Part shown: positions 34,600 to 42,460 of the stretch, in pieces
How positions within the stretch are numbered: the stretch's first letter is position 1
Layout of the letters: the number at the start of each line of letters is the position of its first letter
Origin: Halovivax limisalsi
Lineage (GTDB): Archaea; Halobacteriota; Halobacteria; Halobacteriales; Natrialbaceae
Direction: 5' to 3'
DNA length: 64,000 nt
Assembly (NCBI RefSeq): GCF_023093535.1
Contig: NZ_CP095757.1
Span: 2,480,001-2,544,000 of the forward strand
The notes under the pieces: generated by a model
What the model saw: the letters and a program-made list of their open reading frames with translations, nothing else
Told to the model about the DNA's origin: nothing
Database searches by the model: none
Made by a program: the position numbers and the translations under genes

Positions 34600-35264
34600 C
34601 GCTCGAACGCGACTTCGGGTGGTCGCTCCCCCACGCCGAGGCGGTGTCGTCGGTCACCGCGGGCGTGAACGGCTGCGGAGAGACAGACGATCAGAAGGAT
34701 CGTGCTCGCCCAGGCGACGGGAGAAACGAGACTGAATATCGAAATACCCATCGCACTCAGTCCGGTCAGGACGAGGCCGGCCACGGACGCGCCGGCGTAA
34801 AAGACGCTCCAGGGAACGTCGTTCGCCGGAATCAGGTCCAGGTAGACGTCGAGGTCGTCTAATACGGCGGTTCGGTCGATGACGCCGGCGCGTTCGTCGT
34901 ACGCGACGAGCGACGCCTCCGCGAGTTTGGGCAGGTGAAATTGCTGCAGCGCCGTGTAGACGCGTTTTCGTTCCGCGGCCCCGATCGATTCGATGGAACC
35001 GTCGTTCTCCCAGGCTGCGATCCGCTCGGCCAGTTCGTCGAGGCTGACCGGCCGACCGCGCCACTCCAGGTAGTGAATGACGTACCGTCGGCGGCGATTG
35101 CCGAGCACCTTGTAGATCTCGTCTTTCGAAGGAGGGTCCCCGTCGGTCGGCGCCGACCGTGCAGCCCGAGAGCCGCCGACCGAGTGACCGGGTGACTCGT
35201 TCGACACACCTGTCGGTCCGTCGGCGATCGGGTGGTCCGTCCGGTCAGAGGTCTTGGGTCCCAT
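34596..35264 (-). CDS. Membrane-anchored HTH regulator (DUF7344-like)
   Basis: A 222-residue protein. After a disordered 45-residue start comes a winged-helix-like domain (SKDEIYKVLGNRRRRYVIHYLEW, then SLDELAERIAAWEN and RKRVYTALQQFHLPKLAEASLVAYDE), matching the haloarchaeal DUF7344 type. Two adjacent hydrophobic segments near the C-terminus (VFYAGASVAGLVLTGLSA and FSLVSPVAWASTILLIVCL) anchor it. ATG 35264 sits about 30 bases after the TATA-like cctttactatc block (about 35290-35300). It is divergent from the secreted Gln/Asn protein gene, so it may control that locus. Confidence 0.78.
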   Translation of the reverse strand: MGPKTSDRTDHPIADGPTGVSNESPGHSVGGSRAARSAPTDGDPPSKDEIYKVLGNRRRRYVIHYLEWRGRPVSLDELAERIAAWENDGSIESIGAAERKRVYTALQQFHLPKLAEASLVAYDERAGVIDRTAVLDDLDVYLDLIPANDVPWSVFYAGASVAGLVLTGLSAMGISIFSLVSPVAWASTILLIVCLSAAVHARGDRRHRLGVGERPPEVAFER

Positions 35265-35831
35265 CGGTCTCGGTCCGAACTGGCACCGACCGGGATAGTA
35301 AAGGTGTTTGGTCGGCAACATGAGTATTCAATATCGGTGGTTGTCCCCCGCTGCGGGGGTATCAGGCGGTCTGGCGGAGAGACCGAACGAACGAGAACGG
35401 GGCTGGCACACACCGCAGTCGCGCAGTCGGGAATCCACGCGGCTGCGGTCAGTTGACCATCCCGCATCGTCGGGCCCACGCCCGGTAGCCGGCACGCACC
35501 CGCGGATGCGTCAGTTCTCAGATCAACACCCGCCACGTCGTAGAGATACGCTACGGCGTCGAAACACGGCGAAACGGTCCGAAACAGTCGCGGGGCTGCG
35601 TTCCCGACTGAATTGAGCGTCATCGATCCGGTACCCGAGTGCGCCAACCGACAACTACCGTCAGGCATTACCGGTTCAAACGCGTGATTGCGACCGGAAA
35701 CCTGATCGAACCGCTCCGGCAAACACCTCTAATACAAATGTCACGCCCGTCGGCCAACGGAGTGTGCGTGCTATCCGGTCGAGATCAGCTCGCAACCGCA
35801 GCACGCGCATCGAACAACGGAGGTCAATACG
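35265..35831. promoter_or_regulatory. Divergent control region of the surface-protein locus
   Basis: 567 bases without a supported gene. It contains the TATA of the membrane HTH gene (about 35290-35300, minus strand). A strong inverted repeat CCCCCGC-T-GCGGGGG lies at 35345-35359. A TATA-like ctaatacaaa block (about 35727-35738) is suitable for a leader of about 75 bases before the gene at 35832. GGAGGT at 35819-35824 is a strong ribosome binding site 7 bases before that ATG, so this gene is not leaderless. Confidence 0.55.
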
Positions 35832-36197
35832 ATGAAACGAGCACTCACGGTTACACTGACGATGGCAGTAGCGATCGGCATGTTGTTCATGCTGGGATTC
35901 GCGGGCGGCGCGGCCGCACAGGATGTCGACTGGAACCAATCCGGCGGCGACGGCGGTGACGGCGGCTTCGCCTGGGCTGATTCAGACGTCGAGCAGACGA
36001 ACAGCAACAACCAGGCGGGGAACGCTCAGGCCTGGAAAGGAGACGCCGGCGTGATCAACGTCCAGGATAGCACCCAGGTCAATGCCGCGGACACGACCGT
36101 TACCGCCGACGCCTCCGGCGGTGACGGTGGTGACGGTGGTAACAGCAGTTTCGACATCGACTTCGATAACTCCACCATCACGTTGCCCATAACGTGA
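35832..36197 (+). CDS. Small secreted Gln/Asn-rich protein with a curlin-like motif
   Basis: A 121-residue exported protein. Residues 1-29 are a classical Sec signal peptide ending AGGAAAQ. The mature part starts with a Gly/Asp-rich patch (SGGDGGDGG), then DVEQTNSNNQAGNAQAWKGD and VINVQDSTQVNAADTTV, a Gln/Asn pattern like the second unit of the large surface protein's repeats, then a second SGGDGGDGG and a short strand-like tail. No membrane anchor, so it is presumably released or assembled outside. Start supported by GGAGGT 7 bases upstream. Could be a minor amyloid subunit or nucleator; this is inference. Confidence 0.78.
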   Translation: MKRALTVTLTMAVAIGMLFMLGFAGGAAAQDVDWNQSGGDGGDGGFAWADSDVEQTNSNNQAGNAQAWKGDAGVINVQDSTQVNAADTTVTADASGGDGGDGGNSSFDIDFDNSTITLPIT

Positions 36198-36362
36198 TTG
36201 TAGATTGAGGACTCACTGAAAATAGTTCCATCCCATATTTTCTAACCCAGTGTGGTGAAATTGAGCACCGAACGGGCCGATAGTCGGACGATAGCTATTC
36301 TGCTAAAGCGACGCTGTCCGACACGAGACACACCACACAAGGAAAGCGATTACCAGGGACCA

Positions 36363-37067
36363 ATGCACCAACCTCCCTTCCCGTCACGGTGTGCTCGACG
36401 ATCGGTAACCGGTCTGGCGATCGGCCTGGTCGCGATTACCATCATCACCGGTGCAGCCGTGACAGCGGGCATCGGCGACGGTTCGAACGGTCTCGGCGGC
36501 GAACCGGACCGCTCGATGAATGACGCCACGAACGAAACAACGTTCGACTGGGGAACCGTAACGAGCGAGCGATCGGCGGACGAAACGGTGCTCGACGTGA
36601 ACGTCACCGTCGAATCCGAGGGAGGGGCCTCCGTATCGGCCATCTCGGTGCCAAATGCTAGCGAACGCGTGCGAAAAACCGAGAAAGACGCCGAATACGA
36701 CTCGTTCGAGTGGGGTGCTGTCCGCCACGAGAACGATTCCGACACCGGCGCCGTCGACGTCACCGTGATCGTCGACGCCGAGGAAAACGTCTCCCTCTCC
36801 GTGAGGACGGTCGGCGAAAACGGCTCGCAGTCCAGTTCGACGACGATCGTGTCCGCCAGCGGCGAGCCCGGATGGGACGGCGAGAACGGGACGGACGGGA
36901 GCGCCAGCGTCGCGGGCGAGCCAGGCGAGGACGGCGAACCCGGCGCCGCGTCGACGAACATCACGGTATCCCAAACGACGAAGAGCGGGGCTGCACTCGG
37001 CGAATCGATCGGCTCGATCGACGCAAGCGGCGTTTCGATCGATATCGACGATGGCGAGGACGAGTAA
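36363..37067 (+). CDS. Secreted protein with a short collagen-like stretch
   Basis: A 234-residue protein with an N-terminal signal-like segment (Arg-rich then TGLAIGLVAITIITGAAVTAG, residues about 16-37). The middle has two similar segments of about 55 residues: FDWGTVTSERSADETVLDVN and FEWGAVRHENDSDTGAVDVT, each followed by a Val/Ser strand block, so a duplicated beta domain is likely. A Gly-rich part (GEPGWDGENGTDG, then GEPGEDGEPGA) recalls collagen-like triplets. No C-terminal anchor. It follows the small secreted protein on the same strand, 165 bases downstream. Confidence 0.72.
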   Translation: MHQPPFPSRCARRSVTGLAIGLVAITIITGAAVTAGIGDGSNGLGGEPDRSMNDATNETTFDWGTVTSERSADETVLDVNVTVESEGGASVSAISVPNASERVRKTEKDAEYDSFEWGAVRHENDSDTGAVDVTVIVDAEENVSLSVRTVGENGSQSSSTTIVSASGEPGWDGENGTDGSASVAGEPGEDGEPGAASTNITVSQTTKSGAALGESIGSIDASGVSIDIDDGEDE

Positions 37068-37164
37068 CGCCGGCGCTTCTCGGTAGTCCCGTGTCCCGGC
37101 TGGATCGTCGCCATCGCATCTCCCAACGTATATTCACCTCGCCCGCCTAGGCGTCGTGAACACG

Positions 37165-37611
37165 ATGAGCCTGATCGACGATCTCGACTCCTACGGGGAG
37201 CCGAACGACGTCGGCCCCGACGACAAGGCCCCGCGCGAGCCGCGAGGATCGCCGGATACCACGACCGAGGACTTTCGCGTCTGGACGTTTCCCGCCGAAT
37301 CGTCCGAGTCCATTCCGGATATCTACGTCGTCGCACGCGACCCCGACCCGCTGGACTTCCGCATGTGGATCTTCGCCGGTCGCGGCGAGGAGGCGGCGTT
37401 CGTCCTCCGATCGTCCCATCGCTACGGCCCCGAGGAAGCCGACGAGGTCTCGGCGAGCGAGTGCTGCGAGGTCCTGATGGAGGGCCAGTCGCTGCGAAAA
37501 ACCCACTGTCCGGAATCCGTCGCTCGCTACGTCGAGGCGACGACGGGCGCGACGGTCACCTATCCCGACGAGACGCCGGACCGATCCGACGACTCCGTGA
37601 TTCAGTACTGA
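37165..37611 (+). CDS. Hypothetical soluble protein, 148 residues
   Basis: Acidic protein with an apparent alpha/beta fold: EDFRVWTFPAES, IPDIYVVARDPDPLDFRMWIFAGRGEEAAFVLRSS and a Cys-containing part SASECCEVL with THCPESVARYV. No recognised domain. ATG 37165 is used; GTG 37156 is equally possible because a TATA-like gtatattc block lies at about 37130-37137. Probably a haloarchaeal-specific family. Confidence 0.72.
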   Translation: MSLIDDLDSYGEPNDVGPDDKAPREPRGSPDTTTEDFRVWTFPAESSESIPDIYVVARDPDPLDFRMWIFAGRGEEAAFVLRSSHRYGPEEADEVSASECCEVLMEGQSLRKTHCPESVARYVEATTGATVTYPDETPDRSDDSVIQY

Positions 37612-37682
37612 CGCCCGCTCGGTTCCGGCGCGCGACCCGGTTCGACGACGGATGAGTGGAGCGGCGAACGCGCTCCCGTCGA

Positions 37683-38666
37683 TCAGTCCGCGAAGAACGC
37701 GCCCGCGACGAGCAGCGGGAAGACCAGCGTCGCCTCGGCGTTGATCTCGGTGTAGTTCGTCTCGTCGGTGGCCTTGATCTTCCCCCAGGAGACGGCCTCG
37801 TTCGGCGGCGCGCCCGAAAGCGAGCCGTCGCCCTCCATCCCGGTCTGGATGTAGATGGCGTAGTCCGCGCCCCCGCGGAAGAGGTTGGTCATGATCGCGT
37901 GGTGCTTCGGGACGCCCGCGCCGACCGCGATGAGCCCGGTCGTGTCCCGGAGCATGCCGTCGCTGATCAGCGAGTCGTAATCCTCGACGATCTCGATGCC
38001 GACGTCGGCCGTGTCGGGACGCTGGCGGTAGTAGTAGAGGAAGTTACCCACCTCGGCGTCGGTGAGCGCGGGACAGTAGATCGGGACGTCGTGCTCGGCG
38101 GCCTGTTTCAGCACCGAGTCCTCGTCGTCGAGCGTCTCGCCGAGTTCCCGGGCGAACTCCGAGGGCGTCCGGATCGCGTCCTCGGCGAAGAAGTCGTCGA
38201 AGAAGTCGTAGAGGTACTCCTCGAGCCAGACGTAGCGGTCCGAGGGGACGAAGATGTTGCCGAGGCGGTTGATGCCGCGCTCGCGCAGGGCCGCCTCGTC
38301 GGCCGTCCACCGGCCCATCTTGAACGGTTTGGCGGTCTTGATGACGTCCTCGGTGATCGACCCCGCCGTCGTGATGAGGACGTCGACGTACCCCTCGCGG
38401 ACGAGCGCGGCGACGACCTCGCGGAGCCCCGACGAGATAACGTTCGAGGTGAGGGTGAGGTAGATCGTCGCGTCGTCGGCTCGCATCCGGTCGGCGATGT
38501 CGATGGCGTCGGCGAGGTGCGTCGCCTGGAAGCCGGTCGTCGCGTAACTCTCGAGCAGTGCTGTCAGGTCGACGTCGCCGCGGAAGTCGTACCCGCGGAC
38601 GTCGGCCCCGTCGAGTTCCTCGTCGGTCCCGGGGACGACGTGATCGCGCGAATCGGATGGGTCCAT
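37683..38666 (-). CDS. dys: Deoxyhypusine synthase
   Basis: A 327-residue enzyme that transfers the butylamine of spermidine (or a related donor) to a lysine of translation factor aIF5A. Signatures: YLTLTSNVISSGLREVVAALV, DVLITTAGSITEDVIK, GNIFVPSDRYVWLEEYLYDFFDDFF, and the active-site lysine in EAVSWGKIKATD, with GAGVPKHHAIMTNLFRGGADYAIYIQTG before it. Length is normal for archaeal DHS. No aIF5A gene is in the window. Confidence 0.95.
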   Translation of the reverse strand: MDPSDSRDHVVPGTDEELDGADVRGYDFRGDVDLTALLESYATTGFQATHLADAIDIADRMRADDATIYLTLTSNVISSGLREVVAALVREGYVDVLITTAGSITEDVIKTAKPFKMGRWTADEAALRERGINRLGNIFVPSDRYVWLEEYLYDFFDDFFAEDAIRTPSEFARELGETLDDEDSVLKQAAEHDVPIYCPALTDAEVGNFLYYYRQRPDTADVGIEIVEDYDSLISDGMLRDTTGLIAVGAGVPKHHAIMTNLFRGGADYAIYIQTGMEGDGSLSGAPPNEAVSWGKIKATDETNYTEINAEATLVFPLLVAGAFFAD

Positions 38667-38780
38667 GGCGAACGATACCGGGAGCGAGGGTTTGAATGAC
38701 TCGAACCGCGCCCGTCAGGGCCGATCAGGGAAGGGTGCACTGGACCGGCCGCAGCTACCAACGCCCGACCGTCGTCACGA

Positions 38781-38881
38781 TCGAGGGTGCTACCAGCCGA
38801 ACGTGGCCTGGGTCGAAGGTGCTACAGCCGAACGTAGCCTCGATCGAGGGCCTACTGGCCGAGCGTGGCCTCGATCGGGGG
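38781..38881. repeat. Tandem 31-32-base repeat duplicating the 3' end of the HTH gene
   Basis: Three full imperfect copies start at 38781, 38813 and 38844, with a partial fourth at 38875 (spacings 32, 31, 31). Each begins TCGAGG or similar and contains GCCGAACGTGGCCT or a variant. Read on the minus strand, each copy re-encodes the last residues of the HTH protein (PIEATLGQ) and a TAG stop. Confidence 0.75.
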
Positions 38882-39523
38882 TTCGGACTCGGCCGCCGGC
38901 AGTTCCTCGACGAATCGCTTGATGACCGTCTCCTCCGCGCGGTGGAGCGTCTCGCTGCAGGTCGACTTGGCGATGTCCAGCCGGTCGGCCAGCTCGGTCA
39001 GCGTACACCGCCGCGGCGTGTCGTAGTAGCCTTCCTCGACGGCAGCGAGGATGACTTCCCGCTGACGTCCGGAGAGCAACTGACTCTCGTGGAGGCGCTC
39101 GCGAACGTGCTCGACGCGGTACTGCAGCCCGAACGCGGTGAGCTGGTCGGCCAGTTCCGACAGACGCTCGCGCGAGCCCGTCACGTCGATCTCGGCCTCG
39201 CCGTCGCGGATGTCGATCGGCAGCTCGATCGGCAGCCCCGACTCCTGCGAGGAGAACAGCAGGAGCGGCGCGGTCGTCTCGAAGTGGACCGTCACCTCTC
39301 CCTCGCTTACCTGGGCCGGCGTCAGTTCGGTGATCTGCTCGTGTTCGGCCATCGACTCGACGACCGCTTCCGGGTCCTCGGCGGTGATCCGGACCAGCGC
39401 GAAGCCGCTCTCTTCGCCCGGAACGCCCGCGAGTACGCGAAACGTCGCCTCGGGGTTCGCCCGCGAGAGCTGTGCGATCCAGACGTGTTCGGGCAGCGTC
39501 ACCGCGAGCGTCGCGTGAGCCAT
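38852..39523 (-). CDS. Bat-type HTH-10 transcription regulator
   Basis: A 223-residue regulator. The N-terminal domain resembles the Bat sensor-like region (LAVTLPEHVWIAQLSRANPEATFRVL, VRITAEDPEAVVE). The C-terminal HTH-10 is clear: LLSGRQREVILAAVEEGYYDTPRRCTLTELADRLDIAKSTCSETLHRAEETVIKRFVEEL. Genes of this type control phototrophy, respiratory and redox genes in haloarchaea. It sits next to, and divergent from, the DUF2249/nirK cluster, which makes it a candidate regulator. Its 3' end is tandemly duplicated in the adjacent DNA. Confidence 0.88.
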   Translation of the reverse strand: MAHATLAVTLPEHVWIAQLSRANPEATFRVLAGVPGEESGFALVRITAEDPEAVVESMAEHEQITELTPAQVSEGEVTVHFETTAPLLLFSSQESGLPIELPIDIRDGEAEIDVTGSRERLSELADQLTAFGLQYRVEHVRERLHESQLLSGRQREVILAAVEEGYYDTPRRCTLTELADRLDIAKSTCSETLHRAEETVIKRFVEELPAAESEPPIEATLGQ

Positions 39524-39678
39524 ACGAACACGTTCGGGCCGAGAGTCGGTTAACCCTTGGGCCGAACTCGTTCGGCCAGTTCTTCTCGGCCGCTCGGGGG
39601 TGTCGGTCGGGCCCAGCGAATCGGCCGAATGGATTCGGCCAAATGCCGATGTGGCCGGGCGACCACGGGCTACCTGCG

Positions 39679-39912
39679 ATGACCGAACTCGACGTCCGCG
39701 ATATCCCGCCGATGAATCGCCACCCGAAGATCCACGACGCGTTCGACGATCTCGAACCCGGCGAAGCGCTCACGATCGTGAACGACCACGAACCGAAGCC
39801 GCTGTTCTACGAGTTCCAGGCGGAGGTCGAGACGTTCGACGCGGACGGCTACGACGTGGAGCGCGTCGACGCCGAGACGTTCCGGGCTACCTTTCCGAAA
39901 GTCGAAGCCTGA
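39679..39912 (+). CDS. DUF2249 protein
   Basis: A 77-residue single DUF2249 domain: ELDVRDIPPMNRHPKIHDAFDDLEPGEALTIVNDHEPKPLFYEFQAE. The His-Pro-Lys and NDHEPKPL motifs are diagnostic. DUF2249 proteins occur with nitrite and nitric oxide reduction genes in many prokaryotes; biochemical role unknown, perhaps thiol or metal handling. The nirK gene lies 2.5 kb downstream on the same strand. Confidence 0.88.
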   Translation: MTELDVRDIPPMNRHPKIHDAFDDLEPGEALTIVNDHEPKPLFYEFQAEVETFDADGYDVERVDAETFRATFPKVEA

Positions 39913-40206
39913 GCGGGTTCGATCGGGGATCACCCGCCCGCTCGGTACGGCAGTCGTCTCGTCGTCCCCCTGTCTCGATATCCCACCTGGCGGTCGCGTC
40001 CGCGAGAACGCACACGCTGAACGCGGACTCGCCGCATCCGTTCATCCCACTCGATCGAGGCGTTTCGTCCCCTCGGGGTACACCTCCGGGCAGACGAGCG
40101 GTATCGACTACCGAACCGGCTGTTTCCTTCCAGTCGACCGATTCCGCTCGTCCACCCGAACCCGTTCGGCGGGAGTGATAGGACGCCGCAGTAGCGAGAT
40201 TCCAGT

Positions 40207-40470
40207 ATGGATTCGATCGAGGCGGTCTTCGAGGAGACGGCGGCGCCGCCGGACCGACCGCGCGAGGTTCTCGACGTCCGGGATCTCGGCCCGCCGAATC
40301 CGCTGGCGAAGACCCTCGAACTCCTGCCCGAACTGTCCGACGAAACGGTACTCGTCCAGCGAAACGATCGGGTGCCGCAGTTTCTCCTCCCGAAACTCGA
40401 CGATCGCGGCTACGTGTACGAATCGGTCGAACGCGAAGCTGACGTCATCACCCTTATCTGGAACCCGTGA
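40207..40470 (+). CDS. DUF2249-like protein
   Basis: An 87-residue second DUF2249-type protein. It has EVLDVRDLGPPNPLAKTLELLPELSDETVLVQRNDRVPQFLLPKLDDRGYVYE, in which the NDHEPKPL motif is changed to NDRVPQFL, so it may be a diverged partner of the upstream paralogue. Directly followed by the ctaB-like gene. The HTGK-type His is missing, so any His-dependent function would be lost. Confidence 0.82.
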   Translation: MDSIEAVFEETAAPPDRPREVLDVRDLGPPNPLAKTLELLPELSDETVLVQRNDRVPQFLLPKLDDRGYVYESVEREADVITLIWNP

Positions 40471-40619
40471 GCCGCCTCCCGGTCGCGGCCGCCGCGCTCG
40501 ATCCGGGCGAGGGGGTCGCCGCACGAGCCGAACTCGAGGATCCAACCGAAATCGAAGCGTCGTTCGACGATCGCCCGCCGGATCGCACGAACACCAATCA
40601 CCCACCACAACCGTCTCAC

Positions 40620-42116
40620 ATGTCCACCGACCACGATCGATCCCGCCTCGTCGGGCTGCTGTTGTTCTCGACGATGGCCACGTACGTCCTGATCGCCCTC
40701 GGAACCGCCGCCTCGACGACGGGGGCCGCCGAGAGCTGCACCACCTGGCCGGGCTGTGACTCGGCGTGGACGATCGGCCCCGTGACCGACGGGCTGGCGC
40801 TCTACGTCGGGCATCGCCTGGCCGCCCTGATCGCCGGGCTGGCACTCGTCTGGACGGCGTGGACGGCCGTCCGGACCGGCGTCGATCGAGTCACCGGCGC
40901 CGCCATCGGCCTGGCCGCCCTCCTCTTTCCGGTGCAGGTCGCCATCGGGGCCACGCTCGTCGGCCAGGGGTCGAATACCGCCCGAACCGTCCACCTGCTG
41001 CTGGCCATGACGATCTTCGCCGGCCTGCTGGTCGCCCTGGTTCGAACGCTAGAGGCCGGTTCGCCGCGTGACGGTCGGGCGAACGACCCGTCCGCGGTCG
41101 CCGCGACGACCGAGAACCGGGACCCCGGCGCAGTCACGACGGACCCGGACGCGACCATCGATGCGGCGACCTCGGCCGGTACGGAATCGTCGAGCGAGCC
41201 TGCCACCGGGTCCGCGGGTTCGACGTCGTGGTTCGAACGCGTCCACCGACGAGCGTGGGCGTACGTCTCCCTCACCAAACCGCGCCTGATGTGGCTCCTC
41301 TGTCTGGTCGCAGTCGCCGGGATGGCGCTCGCTTCGACGGCCGGTCACGCCGTCCACCTGGGAACCGCCGTGGCCACGCTCGCGGGCGGCGTTCTGGCGA
41401 TCGGCGCGGCCGGGGCGTTCAACCAGGTCTACGAGCGCGACCGCGACGAACGGATGCAGCGGACGGACGATCGAGCACTCGTCGGCGATCGCGTCCGCGC
41501 GCGTAACGCGTACGCGTTCGTCGGTTTCCTCACGCTCGCCTCGATGGTCGTGCTGGTGACCTGGGTGAACGGCCTGGCCGCAATCTTGACTCTCGTCGCC
41601 ATCGTCTACTACGCGATCGGCTACACCGTCGTCCTCAAACCGCACACGAAGTGGAACACGGTGCTCGGCGGCGGAGCGGGCGCCATCCCCGCGCTCATCG
41701 GTTGGGCGGCGGTCACCGGCGGGCTCGACTGGCCCGCGGTCGTCCTGGCGCTGGTCATCTTCTGCTGGACGCCCGCCCACTTCTACAGCCTCGCGATCGC
41801 ATATCGTGAAGATTACGCGCGCGGCGGCTTTCCGATGCTCCCCGTCGTCGCCGGCGATCTGATCGCCCGACGTCACATCGTCGGCTACCTCGGCGCGACG
41901 ATGCTCGCCGTCAGTCTCCTCGGCTGGATCGCAGGGTTGGGACTGTTCTACGCCATCGCCTCCGTCGCCTTCGGCGCGCTCTTCCTCCGATCCGTCCGGC
42001 GGCAGTACGCCGATCCGACGACGGCGCGGGCCCTCCGATCGTTCTACGTCTCGAACGCGTACCTCGGGGTCGTCCTCCTCGCGATCGTCGTCGAGAGCGC
42101 GCTGGCCGCCGCCTGA
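40620..42116 (+). CDS. ctaB: Heme O synthase (CtaB) with N-terminal CtaA-like half
   Basis: A 498-residue polytopic membrane protein. Residues about 10-145 contain four hydrophobic segments with Cys in CTTWPGC and His in GHRLAALIAGL and TVHLLLAMTI, resembling half of heme A synthase CtaA. A disordered linker of about 60 residues follows. The C-terminal UbiA-type domain is protoheme farnesyltransferase: SLTKPRLMWLLCLVAVAGM, then NQVYERDRDERMQRTDDRAL (Asp-rich, Mg-diphosphate site), YAIGYTVVLKPHTKWNTVLGGGAGAIPALIGW and FCWTPAHFYSLAIAYREDYARGGFPMLPVV. It makes heme O for terminal oxidases. ATG 40620 is chosen because the residues before it (from GTG 40467) have no family similarity. Confidence 0.9.
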   Translation: MSTDHDRSRLVGLLLFSTMATYVLIALGTAASTTGAAESCTTWPGCDSAWTIGPVTDGLALYVGHRLAALIAGLALVWTAWTAVRTGVDRVTGAAIGLAALLFPVQVAIGATLVGQGSNTARTVHLLLAMTIFAGLLVALVRTLEAGSPRDGRANDPSAVAATTENRDPGAVTTDPDATIDAATSAGTESSSEPATGSAGSTSWFERVHRRAWAYVSLTKPRLMWLLCLVAVAGMALASTAGHAVHLGTAVATLAGGVLAIGAAGAFNQVYERDRDERMQRTDDRALVGDRVRARNAYAFVGFLTLASMVVLVTWVNGLAAILTLVAIVYYAIGYTVVLKPHTKWNTVLGGGAGAIPALIGWAAVTGGLDWPAVVLALVIFCWTPAHFYSLAIAYREDYARGGFPMLPVVAGDLIARRHIVGYLGATMLAVSLLGWIAGLGLFYAIASVAFGALFLRSVRRQYADPTTARALRSFYVSNAYLGVVLLAIVVESALAAA

Positions 42117-42123
42117 AATTCTT

Positions 42124-42141
42124 CCACGGCTGCCGCCGTGG
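42124..42141 (+). terminator. Hairpin 8 bases after the ctaB stop
   Basis: Perfect 7-base arms CCACGGC (42124-42130) and GCCGTGG (42135-42141) around a 4-base loop. Position right after the ctaB stop suggests a transcription terminator or mRNA 3' end structure. No clear T-run follows. Confidence 0.5.
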
Positions 42142-42460
42142 GCGTTCTCCTCGTTTCGCCGTCCCCGACCGGGCCAGCTCGAGTCGCCCCCGTTCAGCTT
42201 CCACCCCGGGTTGGACTTTCTCCGCAGCGGTGCCATCGGTCGAACGGCCGTCATCCGCCACCGAAATCGGTTGTTTCAAATGGTTTTTACGATGACGGGA
42301 TCGCCGAACGACCCCCCTTACCAGATCGAATTTACCCATTTATATTGGGGGTTTTATTACAGTGGTGTAGATATCCCTCCGAACAGCTTCGTATCGTTCC
42401 CAATCACAAGGAATCGTATGCCCCTTTGAACAAGTGTAGCCTCCTATCTGTAGATGTAAC
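42142..42460 (+). promoter_or_regulatory. AT-rich upstream region of nirK
   Basis: Unlike neighbouring sequence, this region is AT-rich. The block tttatattgggggttttatta (around 42338-42358) is the best TATA candidate and implies a leader of about 80-100 bases before ATG 42461. I saw no exact copy of the NarO-type TGTTC-N4-GAACA element. Confidence 0.4.

Noticed and set aside
42117-42150. IS200/IS605 end resemblance of the ctaB hairpin
   Set aside because: Only a simple hairpin; no TnpA/TnpB gene or matching second end nearby.
42330-42460. NarO-type operator before nirK
   Set aside because: No TGTTC-N4-GAACA found; only weak partial matches such as ttgaacaag.
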